In this document: positions 49,651-61,934 of the stretch, piece after piece
Layout: the number at the start of each line of letters is the position of its first letter
Position numbering within the stretch: the first letter of the stretch is position 1
DNA from: Eremophila alpestris peregrina
Taxonomy: Eukaryota; Chordata; Aves; Passeriformes; Alaudidae
Direction of reading: 5' to 3'
Assembly (NCBI GenBank): GCA_009792885.1
Contig: WMCF01000030.1
Span: 5,926,119-5,990,118, forward strand
DNA length: 64,000 nucleotides
The notes under the pieces: generated by a model
What the model was told of the DNA's origin: nothing
Database searches by the model: none
Seen by the model: the letters and a program-made list of their open reading frames with translations, nothing else
Program-made: the position numbers and the translations under genes

Positions 49651-52565
49651 GAGTTACCCTTCTGGTGTGTTTTAGGAGGACTGAATCTCTCAACCAAGTG
49701 TAGAAATTGTTCAGTCTGTCTTAGCAGAGTATGACAATATAAGGTGGCAATAAGTAATTTCTGTGAGGAAGAATTTCAAGACAGAAAAAGACTGAAGAAA
49801 AAATGATGGAAGAATGTCAATTAAAAAAAATCTACTAGTTAATGTTTTGAGTTACCCAAAGTGTGTACCATAACTAGACCATTTTTTTTTAAGACTGGAA
49901 ATACTATCTTATGTAGTTTTCAGTATGTAAAACAAACAAATCAAAATCAAAGCAAGACCAAGGGGAAAAAAAAAAACAAGAGGCAAAACTCAACCAAAGA
50001 GGAAGCATCTTAAGAAGCAAGGATTACAGGTCAGATGTTCTTGTTTGTAGATGAATGCATTAACCAAAAAATAAAAACATACATGCATATATCCATTCTC
50101 TTTCTGGATCTGTGCTGTTTCTATGGTAGAACAATGCATAAGATGCTTTAATTTGTATCTATACAAATTAGGTCATGACCCATTCTGATTCCCTAATGAT
50201 GGAAAGAGCACAAAACAGCTTTTACTTTCTGTCAGATCTGCAAGTGTTTTAATATGCTATGAATAGTAAAAGCTTAATTAACACAGAGTAATTGCAAGGC
50301 TTTGAGACTGGCTACAATTCTCAATAAATTCTTTCTGCTGGAAATATTTGTATTTTTACTGTGGTTTTTTGCTAACCCTATGCCACTGGTCTCTTCTACA
50401 TAACAAGCAGAAATTATGGGGTTTTGTGTGCTGTCAAAGCTTTAGCAACCTGTTCACCTGAGACTACTCTGGGGGATCAGTACCTATGACCAATTAGAAC
50501 AATGTAGTTTATCAAGCTTGTTCTGAATCATTGGTATAGCAAAAAAAAAAATTAAAAAAATAAAAAAAGATAATAACGTGTATTGAAACTTTGGGGTTTG
50601 AATTCTATAATTTTTAGAAGCTCTCTACAGAACCAAATTCCTTATTTTCACACATTGAAAATTATGGCCTTGTGGCATGACACCATGTTCATATGATGAA
50701 CAGATAAAAGGGGATAAAACTCCTCTTTTGCCAGTGATTAAGACAACAGATACAATATGATTTGAAAGTTGTTGTTTTGTTCAGCATATCAGTGGATAGT
50801 AAACAGAGGAAAGACTGAATTATACAGGTGGGTTAATTAGGAGCTGCTAGGAACTAGGCTTGAACAGATGCTGTTTTTGCAATTCATTCTGGCAGATACA
50901 GGTGTGGAAAGGGTAGTTGCAGATAACAGATATTCATTTTCTGTAACTACATGAGATATATGCTATGTTCTACTTCTGCCCTATCCTGTCATCTTACTAC
51001 AGCAATTTGCATTCCTGACTACATTTTGTGCTAAAAATAGCAAGTCCCAGAACAGACAAAGCCTGTAGAGAGACTTGACAATTGGTTAGATCTGATTATT
51101 ATATTAAAATGTTAAAATTCACCTCATTACACAGAGTACTTGCCTCAATTATTTATCCCATTAACCTGAGGCTAAAGATGCTGCATATGATACCAACTTT
51201 TCTAGAGGCCTAATCTCAAAGGATCTTTTCAAGGTTAAAGGCTTGTCACAGTATAGACTGCAGAAATGCCACTATTATCAAAGCCTGACACATTTTTCTT
51301 TTTTTAAATATTAAATTTAAACTTCAGAATATACTCTTTAGAGGCAATTTCTCTACAATGTGTTCTGTTACAATTTTAAATATTTTTAAATGCTCATATT
51401 ATGAAGTCACCATAGAGGACAATTTAGACAGTGGAGCTGGAAAACTAGTGAGAACGTTCCAAGGGTTTGTTGTGAGGTGCTGATGTTGCCCCATTCTTAT
51501 TTTGTCTGTTTGCCTGTTCATGTGAGAACTTTGACTCAGGATTCATACACCTCATAATGCCTTTTTTTTCATTTTTCAACCCTACTTTCACCATCCTAGA
51601 AGCTTTGTTACCTTGCAAGGGTCTCCTACCAGATAAACATCCTACTCCAAATACTTTTTCCTCACAGGTCCCAGTTTTGCTACCTTTGCCTCCAGTTTTG
51701 GTTTTTCTGGTATACCTGCGGAACGTCAGCCTGATATTTTATTACTGAGGTTGCCAAGCAATACTGGCCTTGCATGGCTCTGTTTTCTGAAGCTCCTTTC
51801 CAGTTTTCTATGAATTTGGAACCTTTCTCCCTTAAAAGCTCCCCTCTTCCTGCCTTGGCAATCTACTCCTAATCGTGCTGTCTGTAATTTTAGTCAGTTT
51901 ATCACACCGTGTTTGTCACTGCCAGTGATTTCCCATGCCTTATTTACCCCAAGTCAGGGCCTAGTCACTTAATAAATCATTTCCCTGCAGTGCTGCCAAA
52001 CTCTAAATTAAAATTCCACTTAATAGAAGAAGAGTACTGAGCCGCTTTTGTGATCAAAAGTCACTTAATTTTAGAAAACAATATAAAAGTAATAAACACC
52101 TTTTGCCTAGTGGTTTAAATGCCATGAGACACTGGGAATAAATTCTACACATGTTTAAAATAGTATACATCAGCTCCTTTCAAAATAGCAGATAAGCAGA
52201 AGAAGCAGAAGAGGAAAGAGAAGAAATGGAGGAAAGCAGAAAAACTACTAGAAGATTAAAAAATCTAAGAAGACATAGGAAAGATGGGAATGAACTTTCT
52301 GTTCAGAAGTTAAGAAATACACTTCCTAGTTTGTCTCTAGTTCTATAATAAATCATATTAGTCCACTTTTTTGCCTGCAAGTAACAAATCAAAGTTCTTC
52401 TGTGCAATTAAAAATTTCTTGCATGGCTCTCTTGTCTTATTAAATAATTCAAGTTCCTTTATTTAACAAGGGTTTTCTTGTAGCAAAGTACAGAAATCGT
52501 TCCAAAAGGTGGTGGCCTGATTAAATTATCCTCTGCTAATTTATCTATAATAAGGACAGAAGACA
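49651..52565. other. Unannotated stretch
   Basis: No gene or known repeat recognised. 51557-51990 is pyrimidine-rich and less A+T-rich; its 63-codon frame has no known motif. 52192-52260 is a purine-rich tract of AGAAG-like units. An exact MEF2-type CTAAAAATAG lies at 51031-51040. Confidence 0.45.
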
Positions 52566-52875
52566 TGTCTGTCAGGGTATGGCGGCCAAAGGCTGATCCC
52601 CAAGCACAGGGGTGGGGGAGCCCTGGCAGCCCCACAAGGCACTGGATCAGCCCCTTCTCTGCCACAGGAGCCCCAGGGGAGCCTCAAAGCTGGGCAAGAC
52701 CTCTAAGGAGTAGGAGAGGCTCCTTGGTGTGGGAATGGGGGACAGGAAGGGCTGTTGGTGTAAGCTAGAACCAGGCAGTCCTTGGGCACAGCTGTGCCTG
52801 TGCTGCACTGGTCCCGTCTCCTCAAATAAACTCTATTTGTGACAGCTTTCCTGGGTGAGGGGCAGGGTATCAAAC
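52566..52875 (+). mobile_element. Candidate solo LTR or GC-rich repeat (about 310 bp)
   Basis: A sharply bounded G+C-rich block in A+T-rich DNA. It begins TGTCTGTCAGGG, carries AATAAA in 'caaataaactctatttgtga' (about 52824-52829), and is flanked by AGACA on both sides (52561-52565 and 52876-52880), which could be a 5-bp target duplication. Alternatively TGTCTGT...ACAGACA could be the element's own inverted termini, ending at 52880 with no duplication. I do not recognise the family. Open frames of 67-77 codons here follow base composition. Confidence 0.5.
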
Positions 52876-52880
52876 AGACA

Positions 52881-54287
52881 TTAGGAAAGAGGAACTGTTT
52901 TATTTCCAAGTTGGAAATAATTAATCTGTTCAGCAAAACAGATTAATTACAAAAATGTAAGCATTTGCTTTAAAAGAAAATATAGAATATTACCTTTGTA
53001 TCATAATAACCATAACATTGTCTTATATGTTGCTTCTTTATTCATGTTCTAACAGCTTAGAAATACAATAAAATGGATTTTGAATGTATTTGTGAAGTAA
53101 AAATCACTATTAAAGGATTGCAAATAGGCAATACAAATCCTTTTAAAGAATGCTGAAGTTTTATCGGAGAGTAAATGCTAAATCATTTTAAGAACTTAAA
53201 ATATTTTCTCGCCCAATTCTGTTTTAGTTCTTGGAAAATTGAATCTATTGATCTTGCATTTTTCAACCTTTTTGAAGTAGTTTCTAAATATTAAAATGGA
53301 GTCCATAGAGTCCATTTTGAAAGCAAAATATATTTTCCTAATTTTAAATATAAAATGAGATCATTTATGATATTTATTCACAGACCTTAAGAGCTTTTGA
53401 TTCAAAAGCTGCTGAAGGCATATGTATCAGGTGATTTCAGCAGATTTTCAATCAAGTCTTCCACAAGAAGAAATGGTTATAATGTCTGACTGAACTATTA
53501 GCCAGGCGCCCCTCAAAGATTTCTTACAGAGTCTGAATAAGATTTTACAAACTTAAAAAAAAAATTAGTAGAGGCTTATTCTATAAAAAAGCTAATCTGG
53601 TACTGAATTCAAAAGCATTGCAAAATGTGTGAATCAGAGAAGTAATGGCTAGGTCTAAGAAAGAAACTACCTACAAAATAAATGTTGGAAATATCAGGGT
53701 GATGTTCAGTTCTGTATTAAGTTGCATAAACATGAACTTGTGTCTGTGTGGGGTGGGTGGTCCTGTTACAGTGAGCAGAGAAATTGTCACTGCTGTTAGT
53801 AAGGTGTAAACCACTTTCCTAAACATGTTTGGCCTCCTTCTGCTCCCACAGAAGATTTTGGGTGTCCTGTGAGTCATGCATTGCATCTCTTAATGCTCAC
53901 TTCCTCTTTCACTCTCCTGGCAGGTTCCCTGTGTTTACGCAGCAACATCACACTCCTATTAGAGCTTGCAGGTCTTGCAAGACACCCAGTGCAGGCACTA
54001 GCTAGAAGAGAAGTTGAATAAATCTCAGGACTCCATAAACAGATTTGACTATGTTGTCATTTGAGACCTACCTGGTGCTTTAGAAGAGATTTTACAAGCT
54101 ATGTTCCATCCTGAAAGAAATGTGATACTGGTGTGTTCTGTGTTAATGTGATTCAGTTGATCCATTAAGGAGAGTCCCAATGTAGAGGGATGTTCCTGAT
54201 TGTTTATTTCCTTTCGAAAAGAGGGATCTGGCACTCCTGTCTGTGCAACAGCTAAGTATTAACTGCCAACAGCTAAGCATTGACTGA
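52881..54287. other. Unannotated A+T-rich stretch
   Basis: No gene or repeat family recognised. Includes the odd 19-bp palindrome AGCTTTTGA-T-TCAAAAGCT at 53392-53410. Confidence 0.5.
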
Positions 54288-54382
54288 TACATTATAATAT
54301 ATTATCTATATTATATAATAATAAATAATATATTATTATATAATAAAACTATATTATTATATGTATATATGTATGCATATAA
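54288..54382. repeat. A+T-only low-complexity tract with 15-bp-stem hairpin
   Basis: Nearly pure A/T, with TAATA, TATA and ATGTATAT units. Within it 54309-54323 and 54331-54345 are exact reverse complements around a 7-nt loop, so the tract could extrude a cruciform. This is typical of unstable AT-rich microsatellites. Confidence 0.85.
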
Positions 54383-54444
54383 TCTTTATGATAAGATAAA
54401 GGCAACACATTTCTACATTGCAAAAAGTTTAACTTAAGTTAATG

Positions 54445-55059
54445 CTATAATGAGTAAAAATTCTGTCTGTCAATCAAGGCTTGACTAAAGCAATCATTAA
54501 ATGCCAAAAAGCCATTGATACTTGTAGGTGCATATGGTTCATTGCACCAAAGATAAATAGTGCAATTAAAAAATATGATAGTCAAGATACTTGTCCAGAC
54601 AATTGTGCATAAAATAGATGTGGAAGTGTTTAATGAAATGTCCAAGTTGTTCTGAAAAATGCAGTCAGTACACAATGTATTATGTTCCCAAAAGGGAAAA
54701 TAAGACACATGGGGAAATTTCCATGTAATAAAACTCAAGTACAGAGTTCTTTTTTCCGATCTGTATTTATTATTCCAGATAGACACTCTACTAAATAAAG
54801 TGGAGAGATGCTGAAGCTGGAAGTTCATTAATATGTGATCTGAATACAAACTGCCATTCTTAAATAAGGGATTGAGTCTGTCTGCATACTGGTGCTCTCT
54901 GGGAACAGATTCAGCTGATGAACTTATCTTGCCATGTAGGGTGATTGTGCTATTGCACTTAATGGAGCTGGCTGAAAAAATATTATTTTTCATACTGGAA
55001 AACCTAATATTTACAAAATAAGGAGACCCAGGCTCCAGGAGGTTTCTGTAGAATAGCAC
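54445..55059 (-). other. Unassigned 204-codon open frame (no gene call)
   Basis: The minus strand is open for 204 codons in A+T-rich DNA where stops should occur about every 15 codons. The frame opens with GTG after an in-frame TGA two codons upstream; the first ATG is codon 23. The conceptual product has four N-x-S/T sequons, a hydrophobic stretch near residues 148-166 that could span a membrane, several Cys, and no family I recognise. No splice-site pair, promoter or conserved motif is evident. It may be a chance frame, a decayed retroposed gene, or the remnant of an unrecognised element. Confidence 0.35.
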
Positions 55060-56054
55060 ACTTCAGCTAAAAGCCTGGCAAACAAAAGGGGGTGTCTCTA
55101 AAATTTAAAGAACGCATTAAGTTGTAAGTTGTAATTTACACAGATCATATAACTGGAAGTGATAGAATTTCAAAACTGATGTATTTTATACTTCCAAGAA
55201 TTATGAGTTAGATACTGTATTTTAAAAATTGAAAAAGTCCAGAGGTTTACTGAAAAATCAGGGCCTAATCTTTTATTTTATTTCAGCTGCTGGCAGGTAG
55301 TATATTATAGCAAGAGACTATAGCAAAATGTTATTAATTTTAACTTTGGCTATCAAAATCTTTAATCTTATTCTATCACTTGGTTTGATACTAACACAAA
55401 TTCCAAACACTTTTATTAGTAAATTTTTCTTGTATATTTGAACCAAATTAATCTGCTTGTGTATTAAAGACAGGAATAGGGCTGAAATGCTTTTGTCTGT
55501 CACTTCTGAGCTGTCCAAAGTTTCATTCAGAAACTTTTTTTTTATTTTTTATTTTTAGATTAATTTTTTAAAGATATTTCAATTAAGATATTTTTGTTCA
55601 TCCAGCTTCTGTCCCACTAGTGTTAATTTGACACAATTCGTTATAGTCTCTCCCTTGGTCCAAATATGAAATACCTTTCATGTTGTGGCACCAATAAACA
55701 CGCCTCTACAGTGCAAAATGAGCTGGAAAGCTCTCTTAAGTAATCCTACTTTTTTGACCAAAACAGGCATTTCCAATCTCACCGTTCACTTGAAATGGAG
55801 TTGATAAAATTTAAAAATAATCCAAACCAATCTAAAACATGAATTACATGGGAACAGGAGTTGGAGGAAGAAAAAAAAAATAGCTTGAATCCTATTCTAA
55901 TATTACCATCAGAACTAAGGAAGAGAAGTCATATAAACCTCATTTTCTCATATGAGGGATACAAATATCTGTGACTCCAGCCAGTCTCTTCTGTTGCATA
56001 CATCCTGTGTAACAAAATTCAGCTTAGGCCCTTGGGCTAGTTTGTATAGCTAGG
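55060..56054. other. Unannotated A+T-rich stretch
   Basis: No gene or repeat family recognised. Confidence 0.5.
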
Positions 56055-56446
56055 ATTCACATGATACAAATACATAAACACAGGCTGGATAGAGAATGGA
56101 ATGAGAGAAGCACTAAGGAGATCCTGGGCATGTTGGTTGATAAGAAGCTCAACATGACTCAGCAATGTGCACATTGCAGTCCAGAAAGACAGCTGCGTCC
56201 TGGGCTGCACCAAAGGCAGAGTGGGCAGCTGATCTGGGGAAATGAGCCTGCCCCTTTATTCCACTCTGGTGAGACTTCACTGTCAGTGACTGAAATATTG
56301 TACTTTATGGCTTAAATATTTTCATGAAAGACTTTTGCCTGTTGTAGCAGAACTGTATTACAAAAGTTGCACAGGAGTTGTAGGGTACTCAACATGAGAA
56401 AGATACTGACCACTGACCTGCTAGAGTGAGTCTAGAGGAGGTCATG
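56055..56446 (+). mobile_element. CR1 LINE, sense strand, part 1 (split by LTR)
   Basis: The sense strand reads 'acacaggctggatagagaat', 'ggttgataagaagctcaaca', 'tgactcagcaatgtgcacat', 'gcagtccagaaagacagctg' and 'cctgggctgcaccaaa', matching the end of CR1 ORF2 (K-L-(D/N)-M-(S/T)-QQC-(A)-...-ILGC), then 'ctctggtgagacttcac'. About 70-100 bases between 56290 and 56385 do not look like CR1 and may be a small extra insertion. CR1 similarity returns at 'ctcaacatgagaaagatact' and 'agagtgagtctagaggaggt' before the LTR. Confidence 0.9.
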
Positions 56447-56834
56447 TGTAGCAATGTATTTGCATGAGTTAAGCCATTCTCTGTACCATCCAAACTCCCT
56501 GTGATGTTATCTGAACACCTGCAGTTTTGTTACTCAAGCCTCAGGAATCCATCAAGGCCGCTGAGAGGAAAACAGGGCTAAAATAATATTGAGAGGCTTG
56601 GGAAACTGACCATGGAGAATGCAAACTTCAGATAGAAGTGGGCTCGGCATGGGAACGAATTCTGGCCAATTAGGTGCCCTAAGGGGTGTGTGCCAGCCTC
56701 ATGGACAGGCTGAAGATCCAATCAAATAATGTGTGTGTGTCTATGCTATGCAGAAATCTATAACTGTCGCTTATTGTAAACAATAAATGGCGAAACCACA
56801 TTGGTTCGGTGTACAGAGATCTGATTCTCCTGCA
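56447..56834 (+). mobile_element. Solo ERV LTR inserted in CR1 (388 bp, 6-bp TSD)
   Basis: The insertion runs from TGTAGCAATG to CTCCTGCA, giving the canonical TG...CA ends, and is flanked by an exact GTCATG duplication (56441-56446 and 56835-56840). Deleting it with one GTCATG rejoins the CR1 phrase 'gtctagaggag-gtcatg-gagatgatcagaggg'. A polyadenylation signal AATAAA at 56782-56787 gives plus orientation. A 6-bp duplication is typical of ERV2/ERVK-like (beta- or alpharetrovirus-type) integration. No internal retroviral sequence remains, so it is a solo LTR. The 61-codon frame spanning its right edge is not a gene. Confidence 0.9.
56782..56787 (+). promoter_or_regulatory. LTR polyadenylation signal AATAAA
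   Basis: Canonical hexamer 47 bases before the right end of the 388-bp LTR, a usual spacing for a compact LTR. Confidence 0.7.
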
Positions 56835-57258
56835 GTCATGGAGATGATCAGAGGGTCAGAGCACCTCTCCTATGAAGACAGACTGAAACAGATGAGGTTG
56901 TTCAGTCTAGAAAAGGGAAGACTTCAGAGACACGCTTTAGTGGCCTTTCAGTACCTGAAGGGAGCTTACTAGGAAGATGGGGAGGGAATTCTTACTGGGT
57001 TATGTAGTGACAGGACCAGAGGGAATAAATTGAAAGAGAGTAGGTTAAATTAGATATTAGGTGGAAATTCTTTATTGAGAGGTTGGGGAGACACCATAAA
57101 AGGTCACCCAGAGGAGCTATGAATGTCTCATCCCTGGAAATGTTCAAGGAAGTGGATGGGATATGAAGCAGCCTGGGAGAGTGAAAGGTGTCACTGCTCA
57201 TGTCAGAGGGAATAAGATAATTGTAAAGGTACCCCCAAGCTATCATTCTATGATTTAA
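56835..57258 (+). mobile_element. CR1 LINE 3' end, sense strand, part 2 (split by LTR)
   Basis: Resumes the interrupted CR1: 'gagatgatcagagggtcaga', 'gcacctctcctatgaagaca', 'ttgttcagtctagaaaaggg', 'ggcctttcagtacctgaagg', 'ggaccagagggaataaattg', 'atccctggaaatgttcaagg', and a terminal 'tatcattctatgattt' that contains the CR1 3' octamer repeat unit. The 3' end is complete, so the LTR landed about 420 bases from the end of the copy. Confidence 0.93.
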
Positions 57259-60200
57259 GCAACAATAAAAGTGTGAGCATTGTTGCTGTTCTATAAATAT
57301 TCAGTATTACTTTTTTTTTTTTTCAATCTCTTTGGAGTTAACTAATAAAATTAAGACTTGTTTTATTTTGCTTTCACAAAATATTTAAATTACTTTCAAC
57401 ATTTGTTTTTCTTTTAATTTCTTGGCTTTCTAGTACTTGCTTTGAGGATTAGTTCAACATTCCCATAATTTTTGATGTTTCTAGTTACCACTAACCCTAC
57501 CACACAACTTTTTTTATCAGTGAGGGTATAACAGGTATAATAGGTTTACAGGTAAAAATGGAAATGCATATTTAGTCATATTTGTCTGGTTTTGAGTGAT
57601 CTTAGTGGCATCAGAAAAACAGGAAAACAGTGGTAACAATTTGGTTGGGTACCACCTGTCACAAAAAATTCAATATAAAGCTAACCATTTTGACTATTAA
57701 GTTTAACATTCAGACAGAATACAGTCAAGCACAGAAAAAATTATCCATCAAAAGAGCAGTTATGTCATCCTCCTACAGAAAAGAATTTATAAATACTTTC
57801 ACTGTTCAGCTTTTGGGATTTTAAAATTTGTGACTGCTATGATATTGTAAGTTCATCCACTTTCTCCTCTGACATAGATAGACCCATGAATAATTTTAAC
57901 TAATTTACATAATTTTCTCTGCATTATTTTGTTTAAAAACAGTATTAATAAGATATTTTATTTCCAGATTAGTTGCATGAAGCTGGGCTGTGAAAATTAT
58001 TTTAATCTAAGTGTATTTAAATTATGACTTGAAGTACTCAAAGAATCAAGTGCAACTTTTGTTTTCCACTAAATTAATCTTGGTGCCTTAGTGTCCATTT
58101 GCTATTTACTTTCAAGATGTAATGATGCAATCACTATGCATTCCTGTTTAATTTCACTTGCAAATTCTTTGTAGCTTGACATGGAAAGAGAAATGTGTTG
58201 AAGTCATTAGTAGATTTCAATAGCTAGGCTATAGTATGCATTAGTGAGTAATGTGGTAATCCATTAAATTATTATCATTATTTTAAAATCAGTTTTAGAC
58301 AAATACTAAAACAGTTTAAAAAAAAGTCAAAAGGTTTTATCAGGGTGTTTTACTTCTTGGAGTTAATTTCTAATTACTAGTCTTTTTAAACAAAAGTGCA
58401 TATAAATGGCCATTTCTGATGAAATATTTCTTACTTTATTCACTTATTTGTTTGATGTTGTCCACTTAGAAGTTACCCTCTGCTATAAATTCTTTTAAAA
58501 ACTTTAAAAAAGTGCTAAATGTACACAGGCTGAGCATTTTGACATTCCCCTTGCACATTATGAGAGCTCTGGGCAGAGAACTATTGAAGGTTCTAATAAA
58601 TCAGAAAACAAACACTGAGAAGGTCACAAAAGAACATTTTACAATTGCGATGGCTAAAATATATGAGGCATTAAAATTTGAATTCCACGTTTGCATGACA
58701 GTGTCTGTAATGAGAACAGAAAATACTTTGAGCTTAATCTATTCTCCTGACAATTTAAATAATACTGTTACCCAGTTGTTATCTTGTACTTCTTCAATTC
58801 CATCTATGGGAAAGGTCATAAAGATAGTGAAAATGCATTATGGAATTTAAACTTCTGACATTTTCCTAAATAGTTGGACTAAGAGAATATGTGGATAACA
58901 TGATATGGCTTTCTTCGAAGGAGAGAATTTGGAGTAATAGTTAACCCATCCATTTTTTGTGAGGTTTTTACTTCTCTGTTCATTTCAGATCATGTTACCA
59001 AGACATCCTGTTCATTTATCATTTGACAATTAATAATTAAAAAAAAAACCAACATAATTTTTCTGTGATGGTTCTCTTTATGTGCTGAGGTCAGAATTCT
59101 GAGTTAGTTTTATTGCTGTTTTAATAAAGGACACACATTGCTTACTCAGGTTTTAAAATATTTTAAACCTGGAGGTTAAGTCTCAGTTTATGAATCTTCA
59201 ATGAACTGAGATTAGATCTTGATATAAATACTTAGAAAATTGATTCTCTCAACCAATATATTGCTTTGCTTCTGAGACAGTTTTTTAAATTGAGTTAATA
59301 TATTTGAATATCTATAAACCTGAAGAATTTTTTAAGTGACATCCCTCAGAAACATCATGGATTCATGCATTAACACAATGAAACTAAATAAAGTGATATA
59401 AATTACAGCCCCAACACATCATACACTGCAGATTCATTTTTCCATATTACACAAGTTGGGCAACAATCATTTCTCCAGGGTTTGATTGTGTCCATCACCA
59501 CTGTTCTTGGATTCACATCTCAATAAGTACAGTCTGTTTCTGAACAAGATGGTTATGTTTACAAATAATGAGATGTATATGCAGAGAGCAGTTGTTGCTA
59601 CCCAGTTGTTTGCAAGACAGGGTCTGACCTGCAGAAGTTGCTGTGTTCTGCTCACTGTTATGGTGGAAATAGATAATCTTGAGATAAATATAAATGAACC
59701 ATACCATTGTATATAGTCAAGCAGAATTGTTGCTCCTCTCTAAGCCAAGTTATTTATAGCTCACTGAGAAGGTTAACACACTAACCAAATCTTCTTTATA
59801 ATGACATTTTAACTACAGATGTACTCTCTGAAATATTTACATGACTTAGATATCTTTTAGCAAAGCTGTCATCTAGTCTGGACTGTAATTGTTCAATATA
59901 TATTTTTTAATTTTTCTCTCATGTTTTACTGATTTTTTTTTATGTGATGCTGCTTTAAAAGCACTCATGAATTGATTTCTAAATTCATCAGGGTGAGTGA
60001 ATTTGTAACAGGAGTTACTTTGCAACAAAAGGATGAATTTCTTCATTAATCTTAAGATTGTATTAGTTGCCTTCATATACTTGTTTTCCAAATCCAAATT
60101 TTTGATGAACATGGATCACTGTAATTTTAACATTAGTACCAATTAATTAATTCCAAGAATACCTGAGCATAAGTTTCCAATACCATTGACATGTGAGGGC

Positions 60201-61934
60201 TTTTTTTTTGTTATTTGGGATACTAATTGGAGCAAAACTATGTGTTTCATTCTCTTTGCACTTGGATTCCTACAGTCCTACAAAAATTTACCCAAAGGAA
60301 AAAGCTTAAGTGCATCAGTATGCAGCTTCCCTTATATCATCTAGTTTTCAGTGTCAGAACTATAAAGTATAATTTCACTATTTAAAAAACAATATTAAAA
60401 AAAGAAATCCTACTCTAATATGCTCTCACCATTTCTTTAGCATTTACTACCTTCAATATATTTTTTCATACTTGTTTCAGAAAGGTAAGTTTGTTCTTTA
60501 TATACTAAACTTTAAGGCTGCTTTTTTTTTTAATATTGACTTTTGAAGACAAATGTCTTTGCGCTTTTAAAATGGTTGGTCTTATCTTCACTCAACTCAA
60601 AACATTGATTTTGTACATAAAATTCCCTCTGGGATAAAGCCAACCAAAGCAGTATCAGTGATGTGATAGAATTTTAAGTACAATAGAATTGCTCAGTGTA
60701 AATGTATTCTAAGCTATTATTTGAGGACAGCTTAAAGTCTGTGTTTCATTGCCCACAGGGCATGGATAGAGCAAAATCCAATCAAATACCTGGGAAACTC
60801 TGTTCTTCAGATCTAGTGAAAGAGCTTGGATTCACAGTAAACTCATCTTTGACATAAATATCCAGGCTGGATTTAAATTACAGTGATTTTGCAATCCCAT
60901 TTGCAAAATTTGAGTTCTTTTTTTTGTTCCTTTGCAAATGTAATTTTGAGTAGAAGAGTTTCAGCTGACTGATGACTATAATATTGTCTCTGCTAATAAT
61001 AATAATAAAACTGTGAAAAATTTTAAATTTTGGACTTCATGTCAAGATGCCATAATGAATTGGAATATTGTGTGTATATGATTTTATTACTTCTCTACTA
61101 AAAAGCTAAATATTTTCCCGTCCCATCTGTAAACCACAGTTTCAAAACATTGCTGTTAAAATCTGAGAGGAAAAAACAAAATACTGATATATTCCTTAAA
61201 AAGTTCCTGAATTATTCATATCTCATTTTCCTATAAAATCTGACTCACTTGCAGATGTCCAGTTTATGGGATAGTCATTTCAGCTGACATCAGGAATTTG
61301 CCTGAGCAGCATTACTTGTGGATAATATAGTTATTTAACATGCATTTCAATAAAATCCTCCATGCATATATATGACCCATAGGAAACCTAAAGAACAAAA
61401 CACAGATATTAGTGTTGTAATTTCTTTGATGCACCGGTGTGAGTTATTTGGTCACCCATACAAGTGTTTTGAATTATCTGTCACTTTTCTGTCTTTGTTT
61501 CATGCCATTCTTGGTAGGTTTGTTAAGCAATTGCATTCTGAAAGTTTAGGCTGATGGTTTCAAAATGCAATACTTTGTCAGGTAATACAATATTAATCAA
61601 ACAGTGTATTTATAATACTTTGCTACTATTTCTTAAATGGACAACAAGCAGAACAAGGAATAATACAAAAGATGATATAAAAGTGAATCTTGTTTTTTTT
61701 AAAAAAAATTTTCATTCAGTTATTGAAACAAAAATGAAGTTACAGGAATGCTCAATGCATTTCTTTTTCCTGCAAAGTTCTCTCAAACTTTTCTATTTTT
61801 TAAAAGATCGAATGGAGGATAATCAGCTTTCTTCTCAACTACAGATTTCATGCACTGAATCAAATTTAAAAAGTGCACAGTCTTAAGATAAGTACATAAT
61901 TGCCCATGAGAGATTGGTGTAGGAGGGTTTCCTA

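Noticed and set aside
56061..56315. 84-codon plus frame resembling a protein end
   Set aside because: It is the C-terminal part of CR1 ORF2 in a truncated, interrupted copy, not a host gene.
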